From: Brachybacterium vulturis
GTDB taxonomy: Bacteria > Actinomycetota > Actinomycetes > Actinomycetales > Dermabacteraceae
DNA: 64,000 bases
Direction of reading: 5' to 3'
Assembly (NCBI RefSeq): GCF_002407185.1
Contig: NZ_CP023563.1
Location: 1,364,001-1,428,000 of the forward strand
A model generated the notes under the pieces. That model was not told where the DNA came from, ran no database searches, and worked only from the letters and a program-made list of their open reading frames with translations. The translations under genes and the position numbers were made by a program. Of this stretch, positions 45,703 to 54,533 are shown in pieces (position 1 is the first letter of the stretch; every line of letters starts with the position of its first letter).

Positions 45703-46820
45703 CCAGGCGGATCATCCTGCTCGACGGCTCCCCGGACGGCCTGCTGGACCGCCTGAGCGCCGTGCGCGCAGCCGGGGACGTCCCGCTGGTCGGGGACGAG
45801 CGCTGGCCCGCGGCCCAGTGGTCGCAGGTGCGGGCGCTCGCGGCGGCCGGGCCGGTGCCGGCGGAGGCGGCCTGGGCAACGCTGACCTCCGGGAGCAGCG
45901 GTGCCCCGCGGATCGTGCTGCGCACGGCGGCCTCCTGGGCGGAGTCCTTCGCCGCCGTCTCCGCGATCCTCGCACCGGGCGGAGACGCCGCCGAGCAGCG
46001 GATCCTGCTGCCGGCGCCCCCGGCCTCCTCGCTGACGCTGTTCTCGCTCGCGCATGCGAACGCGGGCGGGCCGCAGCCGGTGCTGCCCGGCAATGCGGAG
46101 GCTGCGAACGCCACCGCCTTCCACGGGACCCCGCAGGCCCTGCGCTCGCTCCTGGACGCGAGAACCCACCCGCGCCTGCGGGTCGCGCTCGTCGGCGGCT
46201 CCCACCTCGATCAGCGGGTGCGCGCGGAGGCGGTCGCCCGCGGCATCCGGGTGGTCACCTACTACGGCGCGGCCGAGCTCTCCTTCGTCGCGCTGGACGA
46301 GGGCGAGGGGCTGCGCGCCTTCCCCGGCACGGAACTCGACGTGCGCGAGGGGGCGATCTGGGTCCGCTCGCCGTTCACGGCGCTCGGCTACCTCGGCGAG
46401 GCGGGCCCGCTGCGCACGGCCGGCGCCTGGGCGAGCGTCGGCGACCTCGGCCGGCTCGACGCCGGGGTGCTCACCGTCCGCGGCCGCGCAGACGACGCGA
46501 TCCTCACCGCCTCGGCCACCGTCATCCCCGAGGAGGTCGAGGCCGGCCTCCGTGACCTGCCGGGGATCGCCGACGGTGCCGTCTTCGGAATCCCGACCGA
46601 GGGCATCGGCGCGCTCGTCGCCGCACTGGTCGAGCTCGACCCCGGCGCCCCGAGCCCGAGCGCGGGCGAGCTGCGCACGATGGCCGGCGCCCGCTTCGCC
46701 ACCGCGCATCGGCCCCGCGTCTGGTTCACCGGGACCCTGCCCCGCACCGCCTCCGGCAAGCCGGCCCGCGCCGAGGCGCTGCGCCGTGCCCTGGCGGGGG
46801 AGGGGGTGCGACGTGTCTGA
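45699..46820 (+). CDS. AMP-binding acyl-CoA ligase
   Basis: 373 aa, shorter than the usual 500-550 aa ANL ligase because the N-terminal part is missing. The AMP-binding loop is LTSGSSGAPR near residue 60, the middle motif is YYGAAELS, the adenosine region is GDLGRLDAG, and the C-terminal catalytic Lys is in RTASGKPAR. It activates a carboxylic acid as an acyl-adenylate and then a CoA thioester. Its ATG overlaps the bioY stop (ATGA). Placement in the biotin operon suggests the acid is a biotin precursor such as pimelate; this is inference. Confidence 0.8.
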   Translation: MTRRIILLDGSPDGLLDRLSAVRAAGDVPLVGDERWPAAQWSQVRALAAAGPVPAEAAWATLTSGSSGAPRIVLRTAASWAESFAAVSAILAPGGDAAEQRILLPAPPASSLTLFSLAHANAGGPQPVLPGNAEAANATAFHGTPQALRSLLDARTHPRLRVALVGGSHLDQRVRAEAVARGIRVVTYYGAAELSFVALDEGEGLRAFPGTELDVREGAIWVRSPFTALGYLGEAGPLRTAGAWASVGDLGRLDAGVLTVRGRADDAILTASATVIPEEVEAGLRDLPGIADGAVFGIPTEGIGALVAALVELDPGAPSPSAGELRTMAGARFATAHRPRVWFTGTLPRTASGKPARAEALRRALAGEGVRRV

Positions 46821-47940
46821 GACAGCCGTCGTCCTCGCCGCCCGCCGCACCCCGATCGGCACCCGCAGCCGCGGCCTCGCCGGATTCAGGCTCGAGCACC
46901 TCGCCGCGCCCGTGATCCGCGCCGCCCTGGAGGATGCGGAAGCCGCCACCGGCGCCGGCGTCGAGGTGGCCGATGTGGTGCTGGGCAACTGCATGGGGCC
47001 GGGCGGCAACCCGGCCCGGGTGGCGGCCCTCGCCGCCGGACTCGGCGTCCAGGTGCCCGGCATGAGCGTGGACCGGCAGTGCGGCAGCGGCCTCGCCGCC
47101 GTGATCGCCGCCGCGCAGGCGATCGAGGCCGGGGACCGGCGCCCGCGGATCGCCGGCGGTGTCGAGAGCGCCTCGACCGCCCCCACCCGCTCCGTCGGCG
47201 GCGCGGCGTACGACCGGGCCCCGTTCACCCCGGACGGCTGGCCCGATCCTGACATGGTGCGCGCCGCCGACGCCCTCGCCGCGGCCGCCGCGATCTCCCG
47301 GCAGCGGCAGGACGCGCACGCCGCCCGCAGCCACCGGCGGGCGGCGGCGGCCCGCGACGCCGGGCGGTTCGGGGCCGAGCTCGTCCCCCTCGCCGCCGCC
47401 GGCGCCGATGACGCGATCGGGGTGTCCGCGCCGCTGCTGGCACGCCTGCCCGCCCTGTTCCCGGAGGGCACGGTCACCGCGGGCACCGCGACCCGGATCA
47501 GCGACGGTGCCGCCGCCCTGGTCCTCGCCCCGTGTTCGGTGCGCGGTCCGGCGCCCGGGCTCCTGATCCGCGCTCATGCGGTGACCGGCTGCGACCCGGC
47601 GCTGCCGGGGATCGGCGCCGCGCCGGCGATCCTCGCGGCGCTGGACCGCGCGCAGCTGCGGCTCCAGGACGTCGCCGCGATCGAGATCGTCGAGGCCTTC
47701 GCCGCGCAGTCCCTCGCCGTGCTCGACCGGCTCGGCGTGGCGGCGGACGATGCGCGGGTCTGCGCCGACGGGGGCGCGCTCGCGCTCGGCCACCCCTGGG
47801 GCGCCAGCGGCGCCATCAGCATGGTCCGCCTGTTCAGCCGGCTGATCCGGGCCGGCGCCCCGACCGGGACCACCGGGATCACGGCCGCCTCCATCGGCGG
47901 CGGGATGGGTGTCGCCGCCGTCGTGGAGGTGATCCGATGA
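46813..47940 (+). CDS. divergent thiolase-family enzyme
   Basis: 375 aa with the thiolase fold. The nucleophilic Cys is present (DRQCGSGLAA, C90), as is the His of GHPWGASGA (H327). Two usual catalytic positions are changed: the NEAF/HEAF motif reads VEAF (V293), and the C-terminal Cys of the CxGGGMG motif is Ser (S360, ASIGGGMG). Such changes argue against normal thiolytic cleavage. The GTG start lies inside the ligase gene. Context suggests acyl-chain work for biotin supply; the reaction is unknown. Confidence 0.82.
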   Translation: MSETAVVLAARRTPIGTRSRGLAGFRLEHLAAPVIRAALEDAEAATGAGVEVADVVLGNCMGPGGNPARVAALAAGLGVQVPGMSVDRQCGSGLAAVIAAAQAIEAGDRRPRIAGGVESASTAPTRSVGGAAYDRAPFTPDGWPDPDMVRAADALAAAAAISRQRQDAHAARSHRRAAAARDAGRFGAELVPLAAAGADDAIGVSAPLLARLPALFPEGTVTAGTATRISDGAAALVLAPCSVRGPAPGLLIRAHAVTGCDPALPGIGAAPAILAALDRAQLRLQDVAAIEIVEAFAAQSLAVLDRLGVAADDARVCADGGALALGHPWGASGAISMVRLFSRLIRAGAPTGTTGITAASIGGGMGVAAVVEVIR

Positions 47941-48623
47941 GCGCCCTCGAGCTCGCAGACGTGCACGTCCGCCTCGGCGACACGGACGTCCTGCACTCCA
48001 TCACCGCCACCCACGACGAACGCACCATCGCCGTCATCGGCGAGAACGGCTCCGGCAAATCGACCCTCGCCCGGCTCCTCGGCGGCCTCGCCACCGCCAC
48101 CAGCGGGACCATCCGCGTCCTCGGCCTGGACCCGGCGCGGGCGGCGGCGCAGCTGCGACGTCGCGTGGCCGTCATCTTCGCCAACCCGGACGCCCAGATC
48201 ATCATGCCGACGGTCGCCGAGGACGTCGCCTTCTCCCTGCGCTCGGCGAGACTGCCCCGCGGGGAGAGGACCCGCCGCGTCCAGGAGGCCCTGGAGCGCT
48301 TCGGCCTGAGCGAGCTCGCGGACCGCTCGGCGCATGATCTCTCCGGCGGGCAGAAGCAGCTGCTCGCCCTGTGCGGCGCCTTCGTGCGCAGTCCTGAGCT
48401 GGTGATCGCGGATGAACCCACCGCCTACCTCGATGCCCGCAACGCCCGGCGCGTCGCCGACCATCTCTTCGCCGACGGCGCCCACCGCCTGGTGCTGGTC
48501 ACGCACGACCTCGACCTGGCCCGGCGCTGCGAGACCGCGATCCTCGTCCAGGACGGCACGGTCGCGCGGACGGGCGCACCGGCGGAGATCATCGCCGCCT
48601 ACGAGCAGGAGCTGCGATGCTGA
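47937..48623 (+). CDS. bioM: biotin ECF transporter ATPase BioM
   Basis: 228-aa ABC ATPase that powers BioY. Walker A is GENGSGKST near residue 36, the Q-loop region NPDAQIIMPTVAEDVAF is the form typical of ECF ATPases, the signature is LSGGQKQL, and Walker B is ELVIADEPTAYLD. The ATG overlaps the thiolase stop (ATGA). Only one ATPase gene is present, so it likely acts as a homodimer with BioN. Confidence 0.94.
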   Translation: MSALELADVHVRLGDTDVLHSITATHDERTIAVIGENGSGKSTLARLLGGLATATSGTIRVLGLDPARAAAQLRRRVAVIFANPDAQIIMPTVAEDVAFSLRSARLPRGERTRRVQEALERFGLSELADRSAHDLSGGQKQLLALCGAFVRSPELVIADEPTAYLDARNARRVADHLFADGAHRLVLVTHDLDLARRCETAILVQDGTVARTGAPAEIIAAYEQELRC

Positions 48624-49213
48624 CCCTGTACCGGCCCGGGAACGGCCCCTGGCACCGCCTGCCCGCCGGGCCGAAGATCCTGGCGCTGATGAGCATCGTG
48701 CTGGGGATCTGCTTCCTGCCGGTGAGCTGGGTCAGCGCCCTGATCATGGCGGCGCTCTGCCTCGCCGTGTACGCAGTGCCGGGAGCGGGGATGCGGGTGC
48801 TCGGCCGGCAGCTCGTGGCCGTGCGGTGGATCATCCTGGTGACCGCCGCCGGGCAGCTGATCTTCCTGGGGCCCGAGGAGGCGCTCACGAACACGACCCG
48901 AGTCACCGCCGCCGTGGTGATCAGCGGTCTGCTGGCACTGACCACCCCGGTCAGCGAGCTGCTGGATGCCCTGGAGCGCGCACTGGCACCGCTGGAACGG
49001 GTGGGTCTGGACCCGCAGCGGGCGGCTCTCGTGCTCGCGATCACCCTGAACACGCTGCCCGTCCTCGCCTCACTCGCCCGCGAGGTCCGCGAGGCGCAGC
49101 GCGCCCGTGGCGGCCGGCAGAGCCTGCGGCACTTCGCCATGCCGTTCCTCGTGGTCGCCCTCAAGCATGCCGACGCCCTCGGCGACGCGCTGACCGCACG
49201 CGGTGTGCGATGA
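48617..49213 (+). CDS. bioN: biotin ECF transporter coupling protein BioN
   Basis: 198-aa T-component linking BioM to BioY. It has about four membrane helices and a cytoplasmic coupling segment near residues 150-170 containing EVREAQRARGG, the Ala-Arg-Gly-type motif of EcfT proteins. It starts 7 nt before the bioM stop and ends overlapping the next gene (ATGA). Confidence 0.92.
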   Translation: MLTLYRPGNGPWHRLPAGPKILALMSIVLGICFLPVSWVSALIMAALCLAVYAVPGAGMRVLGRQLVAVRWIILVTAAGQLIFLGPEEALTNTTRVTAAVVISGLLALTTPVSELLDALERALAPLERVGLDPQRAALVLAITLNTLPVLASLAREVREAQRARGGRQSLRHFAMPFLVVALKHADALGDALTARGVR

Positions 49214-49524
49214 GGCCCGTCGTCCACGGGCCGACGGTGGATGAGCAGACCCGCTGCGTCCACTACCGCACGGCGCGGGACGTGATCGCGATCCGCTTCG
49301 CCTGCTGCCGGCGGTACTACCCCTGCCACCTGTGCCATGAGGAGACCGCCGATCATCCCTCGCGCCCCTGGCCGCCGGGATCAGGGCAGCAGCTCGCCGT
49401 GCTCTGCGGCGTGTGCTGGACCCAGCTGCGCATCGACGACTACGTCGGCGCCTCGCAGTGTCCGCAGTGCGGCGCCGCCTTCAACCCGGGATGCGCAGCG
49501 CACCACCCGCTCTACTTCGGATAG
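49210..49524 (+). CDS. CHY-type zinc finger protein
   Basis: 104 aa. The Cys/His pattern is RCVHYRTARDVIAIRFACCRRYYPCHLCHEE, then CGVCW, CPQCG and CAAHH, which matches the CHY zinc finger and would bind three zinc ions. CHY proteins also occur in yeast mitochondrial import (Hot13-like); the bacterial role is unknown. It overlaps bioN by 4 nt and is the last gene of the biotin operon, an unexpected member. Confidence 0.85.
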   Translation: MRPVVHGPTVDEQTRCVHYRTARDVIAIRFACCRRYYPCHLCHEETADHPSRPWPPGSGQQLAVLCGVCWTQLRIDDYVGASQCPQCGAAFNPGCAAHHPLYFG

Positions 49525-49551
49525 CCCTGGCGGCAGAGGGTGACCGACGGG

Positions 49552-50103
49552 TCAGAGAACCTGTTCGAACAGGTGGAACTGCTCCAGATCGGTGCCGTCG
49601 TAGTCCAAGGTGTGGACACCGAGGTCGGTGAACCCGTGGCGGGCGTACAGGGTCCGGGCGGGCAGGTTCTCGACGTAGGCGTCCAGGCGGAGGGTGCGGC
49701 AGCCCTGCTCCCGCGCGGCCTGCAGGGACGAGTCGATGAGGAATCGGGCGACGCCCTGCCCGAGATGGTCGGGGGTGACACCGAGGACATGGACCACCAG
49801 CACCTCCTCGGGAGCGGCGTCGATCGCCCAGTCAGCGTCGTCGTAGCCGCCCGCCGTCGCGTGGTTCAGGACGACCACGCCCGCGATCTCCGCCGGCGAG
49901 GCGGAGCCGGTGTCGTCGGGCGTGTGCGCCAGGTAGAGCTCTCCGGCCGCGATCCAGGCGGCGACCTGTGCGGGCCTCGGGTGGTCCTCGGTGTGCCAGT
50001 GCGGGAAGTCCGCCGTCCGGGCGAGGTGATCGATGATCTGCCGGTAGGCCGCCTGCGCCGCCGGGACGTCCTCGGGCGCAGCCCGTCGAAAGCTCAGGTC
50101 CAT
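49552..50103 (-). CDS. GNAT-family N-acetyltransferase
   Basis: 183 aa. Motif A is VLVVHVLGVTPDHLGQGVARFLIDSSLQAAREQG (about residues 105-140), the acetyl-CoA phosphate loop. The last part, AYVENLPARTLYARHGFTDLG, is the usual GNAT end. The start at 50103 is chosen because the upstream in-frame stretch has no family sequence. It is convergent with the biotin operon. Substrate unknown. Confidence 0.82.
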   Translation of the reverse strand: MDLSFRRAAPEDVPAAQAAYRQIIDHLARTADFPHWHTEDHPRPAQVAAWIAAGELYLAHTPDDTGSASPAEIAGVVVLNHATAGGYDDADWAIDAAPEEVLVVHVLGVTPDHLGQGVARFLIDSSLQAAREQGCRTLRLDAYVENLPARTLYARHGFTDLGVHTLDYDGTDLEQFHLFEQVL

Positions 50104-50294
50104 GGCGATGCGGTCCTCTTCCCGGTGGGTCGGCGTGGGGGCGGCTCCACCGCCGCCGACGAGATCCTCCCGGACCCGGGCACAGCGGCGCAACCTGCCG
50201 AGACCCGGTGAACGCCCTGCCAGCTAGGCTCGGGGCCGGGGTGCACGACCGCGCCCACGACGGCCGGCCACGCGAGAAGGGCACAGAGTTCTAC

Positions 50295-51923
50295 ATGTCG
50301 GAGACGAACCATCCCTACGGTGACAGGGGAAGCCAGAGCTACCCCGACAGTGGATATCCGGGCCACGATTCCGGGCCGTACGGGCCGAGCGCGTTCCCGC
50401 CCGCGCCCTCCGCGGGATCTCATGGCTCCGTCCACTCGGGCCCGGCGTCCGGCCCGCCCCGCGATCCAGCGGCGCCGCCCACGTCGCCCGACCCAGCGGC
50501 GCCGGGGCCCTGGGCGACGTCCGCCCCCTCGGCATCGGGGGCGCCGTCGGGCTCGCAGGGGGTGCAGGCACTGTCCGCCTCCCAGGTCGGCGTCGCACTG
50601 CGGCGGTTCGGGATCGGCAACCCCGTCCCCACCTTCGCGGTGGGTGCCCTGGCCTACCTCGTGGCTCTCGGTGCCGCACTGCTGGTGATCGTCTCGGCCG
50701 TCCTCGCCGCGCTCACCCTGGACACCGGGGAGCTGACCGGGGGCGGCGTGGCGCCGGGCGGCGACCCGACCTCCCCGTCGGGGGCCGGCGGGTGGCGAGG
50801 GATCGTGGGACTGGTGGGCATTCCGTTCCAGCTGGTCTCCCTCGCCTCCTTCGGCTCCTACGAGGTCGAGCTGAACCTGGGCTTCATGGGCAATGCCACG
50901 ATGAGCTGGCGGGGAATGCCGCTGCTGATCACCGTCGCGATGGTGGCGACCGCCTTCCTCGCCGCTCGCCTCCTCCAGCGCCGCTGGGGCACCGGGCGCG
51001 GGGGCTCGAACGGAGTGCTCGGTGCACTGCTCTGGTCCGGGATCTCCGGGCTCGCGGTGGCGATCGTCGCCGTGATCGCCACGCGCGTCACCGCGTTCGC
51101 GGTCGAGGAGGAATCCTTCGGCATGTCGATCTCGATGCACTCCGCCGGGGTGGACATGTTCTTCGGCACCTGGGTGCTCATCGCGCTTCCGCTGTTCCTG
51201 GGGCATATCGCAGGGATGGAGAAGCCCACCTGGTGGTCGCTGGTGGCGGATCTCGCCGCCGCGCCCCGGCTCGTGCTCGTCCACGCCCTGGCCTTCGCTG
51301 TCCCGGTCTGGATCCTGCTGGCCGTGGGCGGGGCGATCACGATGATCGCCGAGGGGGAGGGGCGCTCCGTGCTCGGTCTGCTCCTCGCGCTCCCGCTGTG
51401 GGGGCTGAACGGCCTCGCGCTGCTGCCCGGGCTGGGGATGCTCGCCGTGCCGCTGCACCTGAACCTGCAGGGCGGCGTCGAGGACTTCGGGATGGAGCGC
51501 ACCGACGAGTTCCTGTGGTTCTTCGACCTGCCCTGGTACGCGTGGATCCCCCTGGTGCTGATCGCCCTGCTGATGCCGGCGGTGGTCTCCCTGCTGTGGC
51601 AGCGGGACCGCGAGATCGAGACCGGGAACATCCTTGCGCTGGCCGCGTCCTGGGTGGCGCTTCCGTTCGCCTACTTCGCAGGCTCGATCGTCCTGCTCGC
51701 ACTGGTCTGGACCAGCCTGCGCGCAGACCTGGGGATGGGAGGCGACATCGCGGTCAACGTCGGCCTCGCCCCGTGGCTGCCGCTGGTCGCGTTCTTCATC
51801 GGACTGCTGGTGGAGGTGCTCGCCCGGTTCGGTGCGCCGTTCGTGGACCGATTCGTGCCCGGGGTGCTGGTGAACTGGTTCCGACGGTCGGCGCGGGCGC
51901 GCCGCGCCTCGGCCGGTGCCTAG
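50295..51923 (+). CDS. large multi-pass membrane protein of unknown function
   Basis: 542 aa. The first 95 residues are a Pro/Ser/Gly-rich cytoplasmic arm (DSGPYGPSAFPPAPSAGS). Then come about 10-12 hydrophobic helices arranged in pairs, with an extracytoplasmic loop of about 25 residues after the first helix. No transporter or enzyme motif is recognised. A basic tail ends the protein (NWFRRSARARRASAGA). Similar proline-armed membrane proteins are common in actinobacteria but uncharacterised. Confidence 0.72.
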   Translation: MSETNHPYGDRGSQSYPDSGYPGHDSGPYGPSAFPPAPSAGSHGSVHSGPASGPPRDPAAPPTSPDPAAPGPWATSAPSASGAPSGSQGVQALSASQVGVALRRFGIGNPVPTFAVGALAYLVALGAALLVIVSAVLAALTLDTGELTGGGVAPGGDPTSPSGAGGWRGIVGLVGIPFQLVSLASFGSYEVELNLGFMGNATMSWRGMPLLITVAMVATAFLAARLLQRRWGTGRGGSNGVLGALLWSGISGLAVAIVAVIATRVTAFAVEEESFGMSISMHSAGVDMFFGTWVLIALPLFLGHIAGMEKPTWWSLVADLAAAPRLVLVHALAFAVPVWILLAVGGAITMIAEGEGRSVLGLLLALPLWGLNGLALLPGLGMLAVPLHLNLQGGVEDFGMERTDEFLWFFDLPWYAWIPLVLIALLMPAVVSLLWQRDREIETGNILALAASWVALPFAYFAGSIVLLALVWTSLRADLGMGGDIAVNVGLAPWLPLVAFFIGLLVEVLARFGAPFVDRFVPGVLVNWFRRSARARRASAGA

Positions 51924-51993
51924 CCCGGCAGACCGGCGCGCTGCAGCGTGCGCCCCAGCTTCTCCTCGAGCAGCTCGAGGGAGCGCCCGTCGG

Positions 51994-52821
51994 TCAACGC
52001 TGCGGCGCCTCGGGGTCGTGACGGCCCACGAACTCGTCCATCGTGTGGTTGATGCCCAGCAGGTCCAGTCCGCGGTCGAACAGCCGCACCGGCAGGATGC
52101 GCGCCGCCGGGAGCAGCCGGGCGAGCCAGGGCGTGATGATCTGCTCCTTCCCGCTCTCGATCGCGGAGAGGGCCTGGCGCGCCACCTCCTGCTCCTTGAG
52201 GATCGGCAGCAGACGGGGGAACTTCGTGGTCACCCCGTCGAACATTCCGGTGTCGATAAAGAAGGGGCACATCACGAAGGTGCCTGCGCCCGAGGAGTCC
52301 CCGCGCAGCTCGGCCCGGAGCGACTCGGTGAAGCCGATCGCGGCCCACTTGCTCGCGGAGTAATCCGTCTGCCGGGCGACGCCGGCCAGCCCCGCGGCGC
52401 TCGCGATGGTGGCGACCGTGCCTCGGTCGCGCTCGAGCATCCCCGGCAGGAAGGCCCGGGTCACCCAGAACAGGGCGAGCGTGTTCAGCTCGAAGGTGCG
52501 GCGGATCTCCTCGTCGCTCGCCTCCAGGAGCCGCTTGCCGGTGATGATCCCGGCGTTGTTGATCACCACGTCCTGCGGCCCGGCCTGGTGCGCGGCGGCG
52601 GTGATCTGCTCCCGATCGGTGACGTCCACCCGCGCGGTGACGGCGGTGGCGCCGACGGCCCGGATCTCCGCCACGACGGCCTCGGCGCGCGACAGGTCGA
52701 GGTCCCAGATCGTCACGTCAGCCCCGCGCCGCGCTGCCTCCAGAGCCAGCTGCCGCCCGAGTCCTCGTGCGCCGCCGGTGATGAGCACGCGGGCGTCGAG
52801 CAGGGATGTTCCGTGGTACAT
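51994..52821 (-). CDS. SDR family oxidoreductase
   Basis: 275-aa short-chain dehydrogenase of the RDH-like group. The cofactor motif is TGGARGLG near residue 16, the core is NNAGI near residue 90, and the active site is YSASK near residue 160. The C-terminus carries a long extra segment (LLPAARILPVRLFDRGLDLLGIN), as in membrane-associated epidermal retinal dehydrogenase-like SDRs. GAGGAG precedes the ATG. Substrate probably lipophilic by family; unknown here. Confidence 0.87.
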   Translation of the reverse strand: MYHGTSLLDARVLITGGARGLGRQLALEAARRGADVTIWDLDLSRAEAVVAEIRAVGATAVTARVDVTDREQITAAAHQAGPQDVVINNAGIITGKRLLEASDEEIRRTFELNTLALFWVTRAFLPGMLERDRGTVATIASAAGLAGVARQTDYSASKWAAIGFTESLRAELRGDSSGAGTFVMCPFFIDTGMFDGVTTKFPRLLPILKEQEVARQALSAIESGKEQIITPWLARLLPAARILPVRLFDRGLDLLGINHTMDEFVGRHDPEAPQR

Positions 52822-52888
52822 CGTCGTACTCCTCGAGGTGCGGGGCGTCAGGGGCCCAGGGTAGGCGAGGGGGATGCGCCCCGCCGTC

Positions 52889-53011
52889 TCACACCAGGCT
52901 GATCTTCCGCCGCCAGGAGCGGACGGTGCACACCAGGCACACCAGCGTCACCAGGAAGCGCGCCGGATCGACGGGTGGCAGCGTCAGGACGTCGGTCCGG
53001 AATGCGTCAGA
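52889..53011 (-). pseudogene. 3' stump of a membrane protein gene cut by the IS110 element
   Basis: From the stop at 52889 the frame reads back as ...PPVDPARFLVTLVCLVCTVR then SWRRKISLV, a hydrophobic helix and a basic tail that look like a genuine membrane protein C-terminus. Coding character is lost near 53010 and the IS110-family element follows. No matching 5' part is recognised beyond the element. Confidence 0.35.
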
Positions 53012-54240
53012 CGCTATGAGGGTGGCGGGGTTACCGGCTGGGTCTTGTGGCCCAGGGCCTCGCTATGAAGACTCGTGGATCACCCTGGTCGATGGGCGGC
53101 CGGGGTGCACACATTCATAGGAGGCCCTGGTGTTCACCGAGACTACAAGCCTGGGATTGGATGTCCATGCCCGTAGCGTCAATGCCGCTGCGATCGACTG
53201 CTCCACCGGCGAGGTGATCGAGAAGTCCCTGCCGAATGATCTGGTCGCTATCAGCGAGTTCGTCGAGGACCTCGCCCGTGGCCACGGTCCCTTGCGGATC
53301 ACCTACGAGGCCGGCCCCACCGGCTTCACGCTTGCCCGGTTCCTGCTCGATGCTGGACATTCCGTCCAGGTCGCGGCCCCGTCGAAGCTGTTGCGACCAA
53401 CGGGTGAGCGAGTCAAGACCGATCGGCGCGATGCGATGCTGCTGGCCCGTCTGGCGCGCAACGATGACATCGTCGCGGTGCGGGTCCCCACGCTCGCGGA
53501 GGAGTCCGCCCGAGATCTGGTCCGTTCCCGGGACGATGCCCGCCGCGACTTGATGAGTGCCCGGCACCGGCTCGGGAAGCTGGTGCTGCGCCGCGGTCAC
53601 GTCTTCCCCGGCAAGACGACCTGGGGCCGGGAGCATGACGCCTGGCTGCGGGCCATCCGCCGTGACCACTTGGCCGAATATGGTTCCGGGACCGTGGCCG
53701 CGTTCGATGACGCCTACGACGCCGTCACCCACACTCTCGCCCGCCGCGATCGCCTTGATGTAACGATCTTGAACCTGGCCGAGGACAGCGAATTCACCGA
53801 GATCACCCACCGCCTGGCCTGCCTGCGAGGGATCTCCACTCTGACCGCGTTCGGTCTGGCGGTGGAGATCGGGGACTGGGACCGGTTCACCGGCTCGACG
53901 ATCGCGGCCTACCTCGGACTGGTCCCCTCCGAGCACTCCTCTGGACAGACGAGGTCTCTGGGCGGGATCACCAAGACCGGCAACTCCCACGCCCGCCGGT
54001 TCCTGATCGAGTCGGCCTGGCACCACAAACCCGGCTACTACCCCGGCAAGACCCTGCGACAGGACTGGGCGAAGGTCCCGGCCGTGATCGCCGAACGCGC
54101 CGACCGCGGGAACCGACGTCTCCATCACCGCTGGATGGTGCTGGAAGCGCGCCGCAAACGCCACGCCATCGCGAATACCGCGATCGCCCGCGAACTGGCC
54201 GGCTGGTGCTGGTCCCTGGCCACCATGGAGGAATAACCCT
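53010..54240 (+). mobile_element. IS110-family insertion sequence (ends approximate)
   Basis: Based on one complete IS110-type transposase gene and about 120 nt of upstream non-coding sequence. IS110 elements lack terminal inverted repeats, so the ends cannot be fixed here. Members of the family encode a bridge RNA beside the transposase gene; the 53010-53129 leader contains a candidate stem (CTGGG/CCCAG, 53038 and 53051). Confidence 0.7.
53130..54236 (+). CDS. IS110-family transposase
   Basis: 368 aa, complete. The N-terminal DEDD RuvC-like domain has the first Asp in LGLDVHARSV, the Glu in YEAGPTGF and the late pair in KTDRRDAMLLARL. The C-terminal Tnp_2 domain carries LRGISTLTAFGLAVEIGDWDRF and LGLVPSEHSSG, with the catalytic Ser region in the latter. 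The start is GTG behind AGGAGG. The whole frame is open, so activity is possible. Confidence 0.93.
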   Translation: MFTETTSLGLDVHARSVNAAAIDCSTGEVIEKSLPNDLVAISEFVEDLARGHGPLRITYEAGPTGFTLARFLLDAGHSVQVAAPSKLLRPTGERVKTDRRDAMLLARLARNDDIVAVRVPTLAEESARDLVRSRDDARRDLMSARHRLGKLVLRRGHVFPGKTTWGREHDAWLRAIRRDHLAEYGSGTVAAFDDAYDAVTHTLARRDRLDVTILNLAEDSEFTEITHRLACLRGISTLTAFGLAVEIGDWDRFTGSTIAAYLGLVPSEHSSGQTRSLGGITKTGNSHARRFLIESAWHHKPGYYPGKTLRQDWAKVPAVIAERADRGNRRLHHRWMVLEARRKRHAIANTAIARELAGWCWSLATMEE

Positions 54241-54462
54241 ATAGACCGCGTTCACGGGCGATCCAGAGCCTCTCGGGACGCAGCGTGAGGAGGAGACCAG
54301 CGCTTGGACTGTGAGCAGCCCCGGCAACAGGGCCACGCTCGAGCTCAGACAAGCTCCGCCCCTCCCACCGAAAACAGCGTCATGCGGCACCCGACCCGCG
54401 CATATCAGACTGACCACGCGTCGACCAGACACGCGGCACCCGAGAAGCACCCCGCGAACGCC

Positions 54463-54502
54463 GAAGCGGGGGCACCCACCGGCCAGTGGATGCCCCCGCT
54501 TC
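54463..54502. terminator. terminator hairpin downstream of the VOC gene
   Basis: GAAGCGGGGGCA and its complement form a 12-bp stem, with an inner CCAC/GTGG pair. It lies 31 nt beyond the end of the leftward VOC gene. Confidence 0.75.
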
Positions 54503-54533
54503 ACTCCGCCCCCTTGACAGAAACACCTACATA

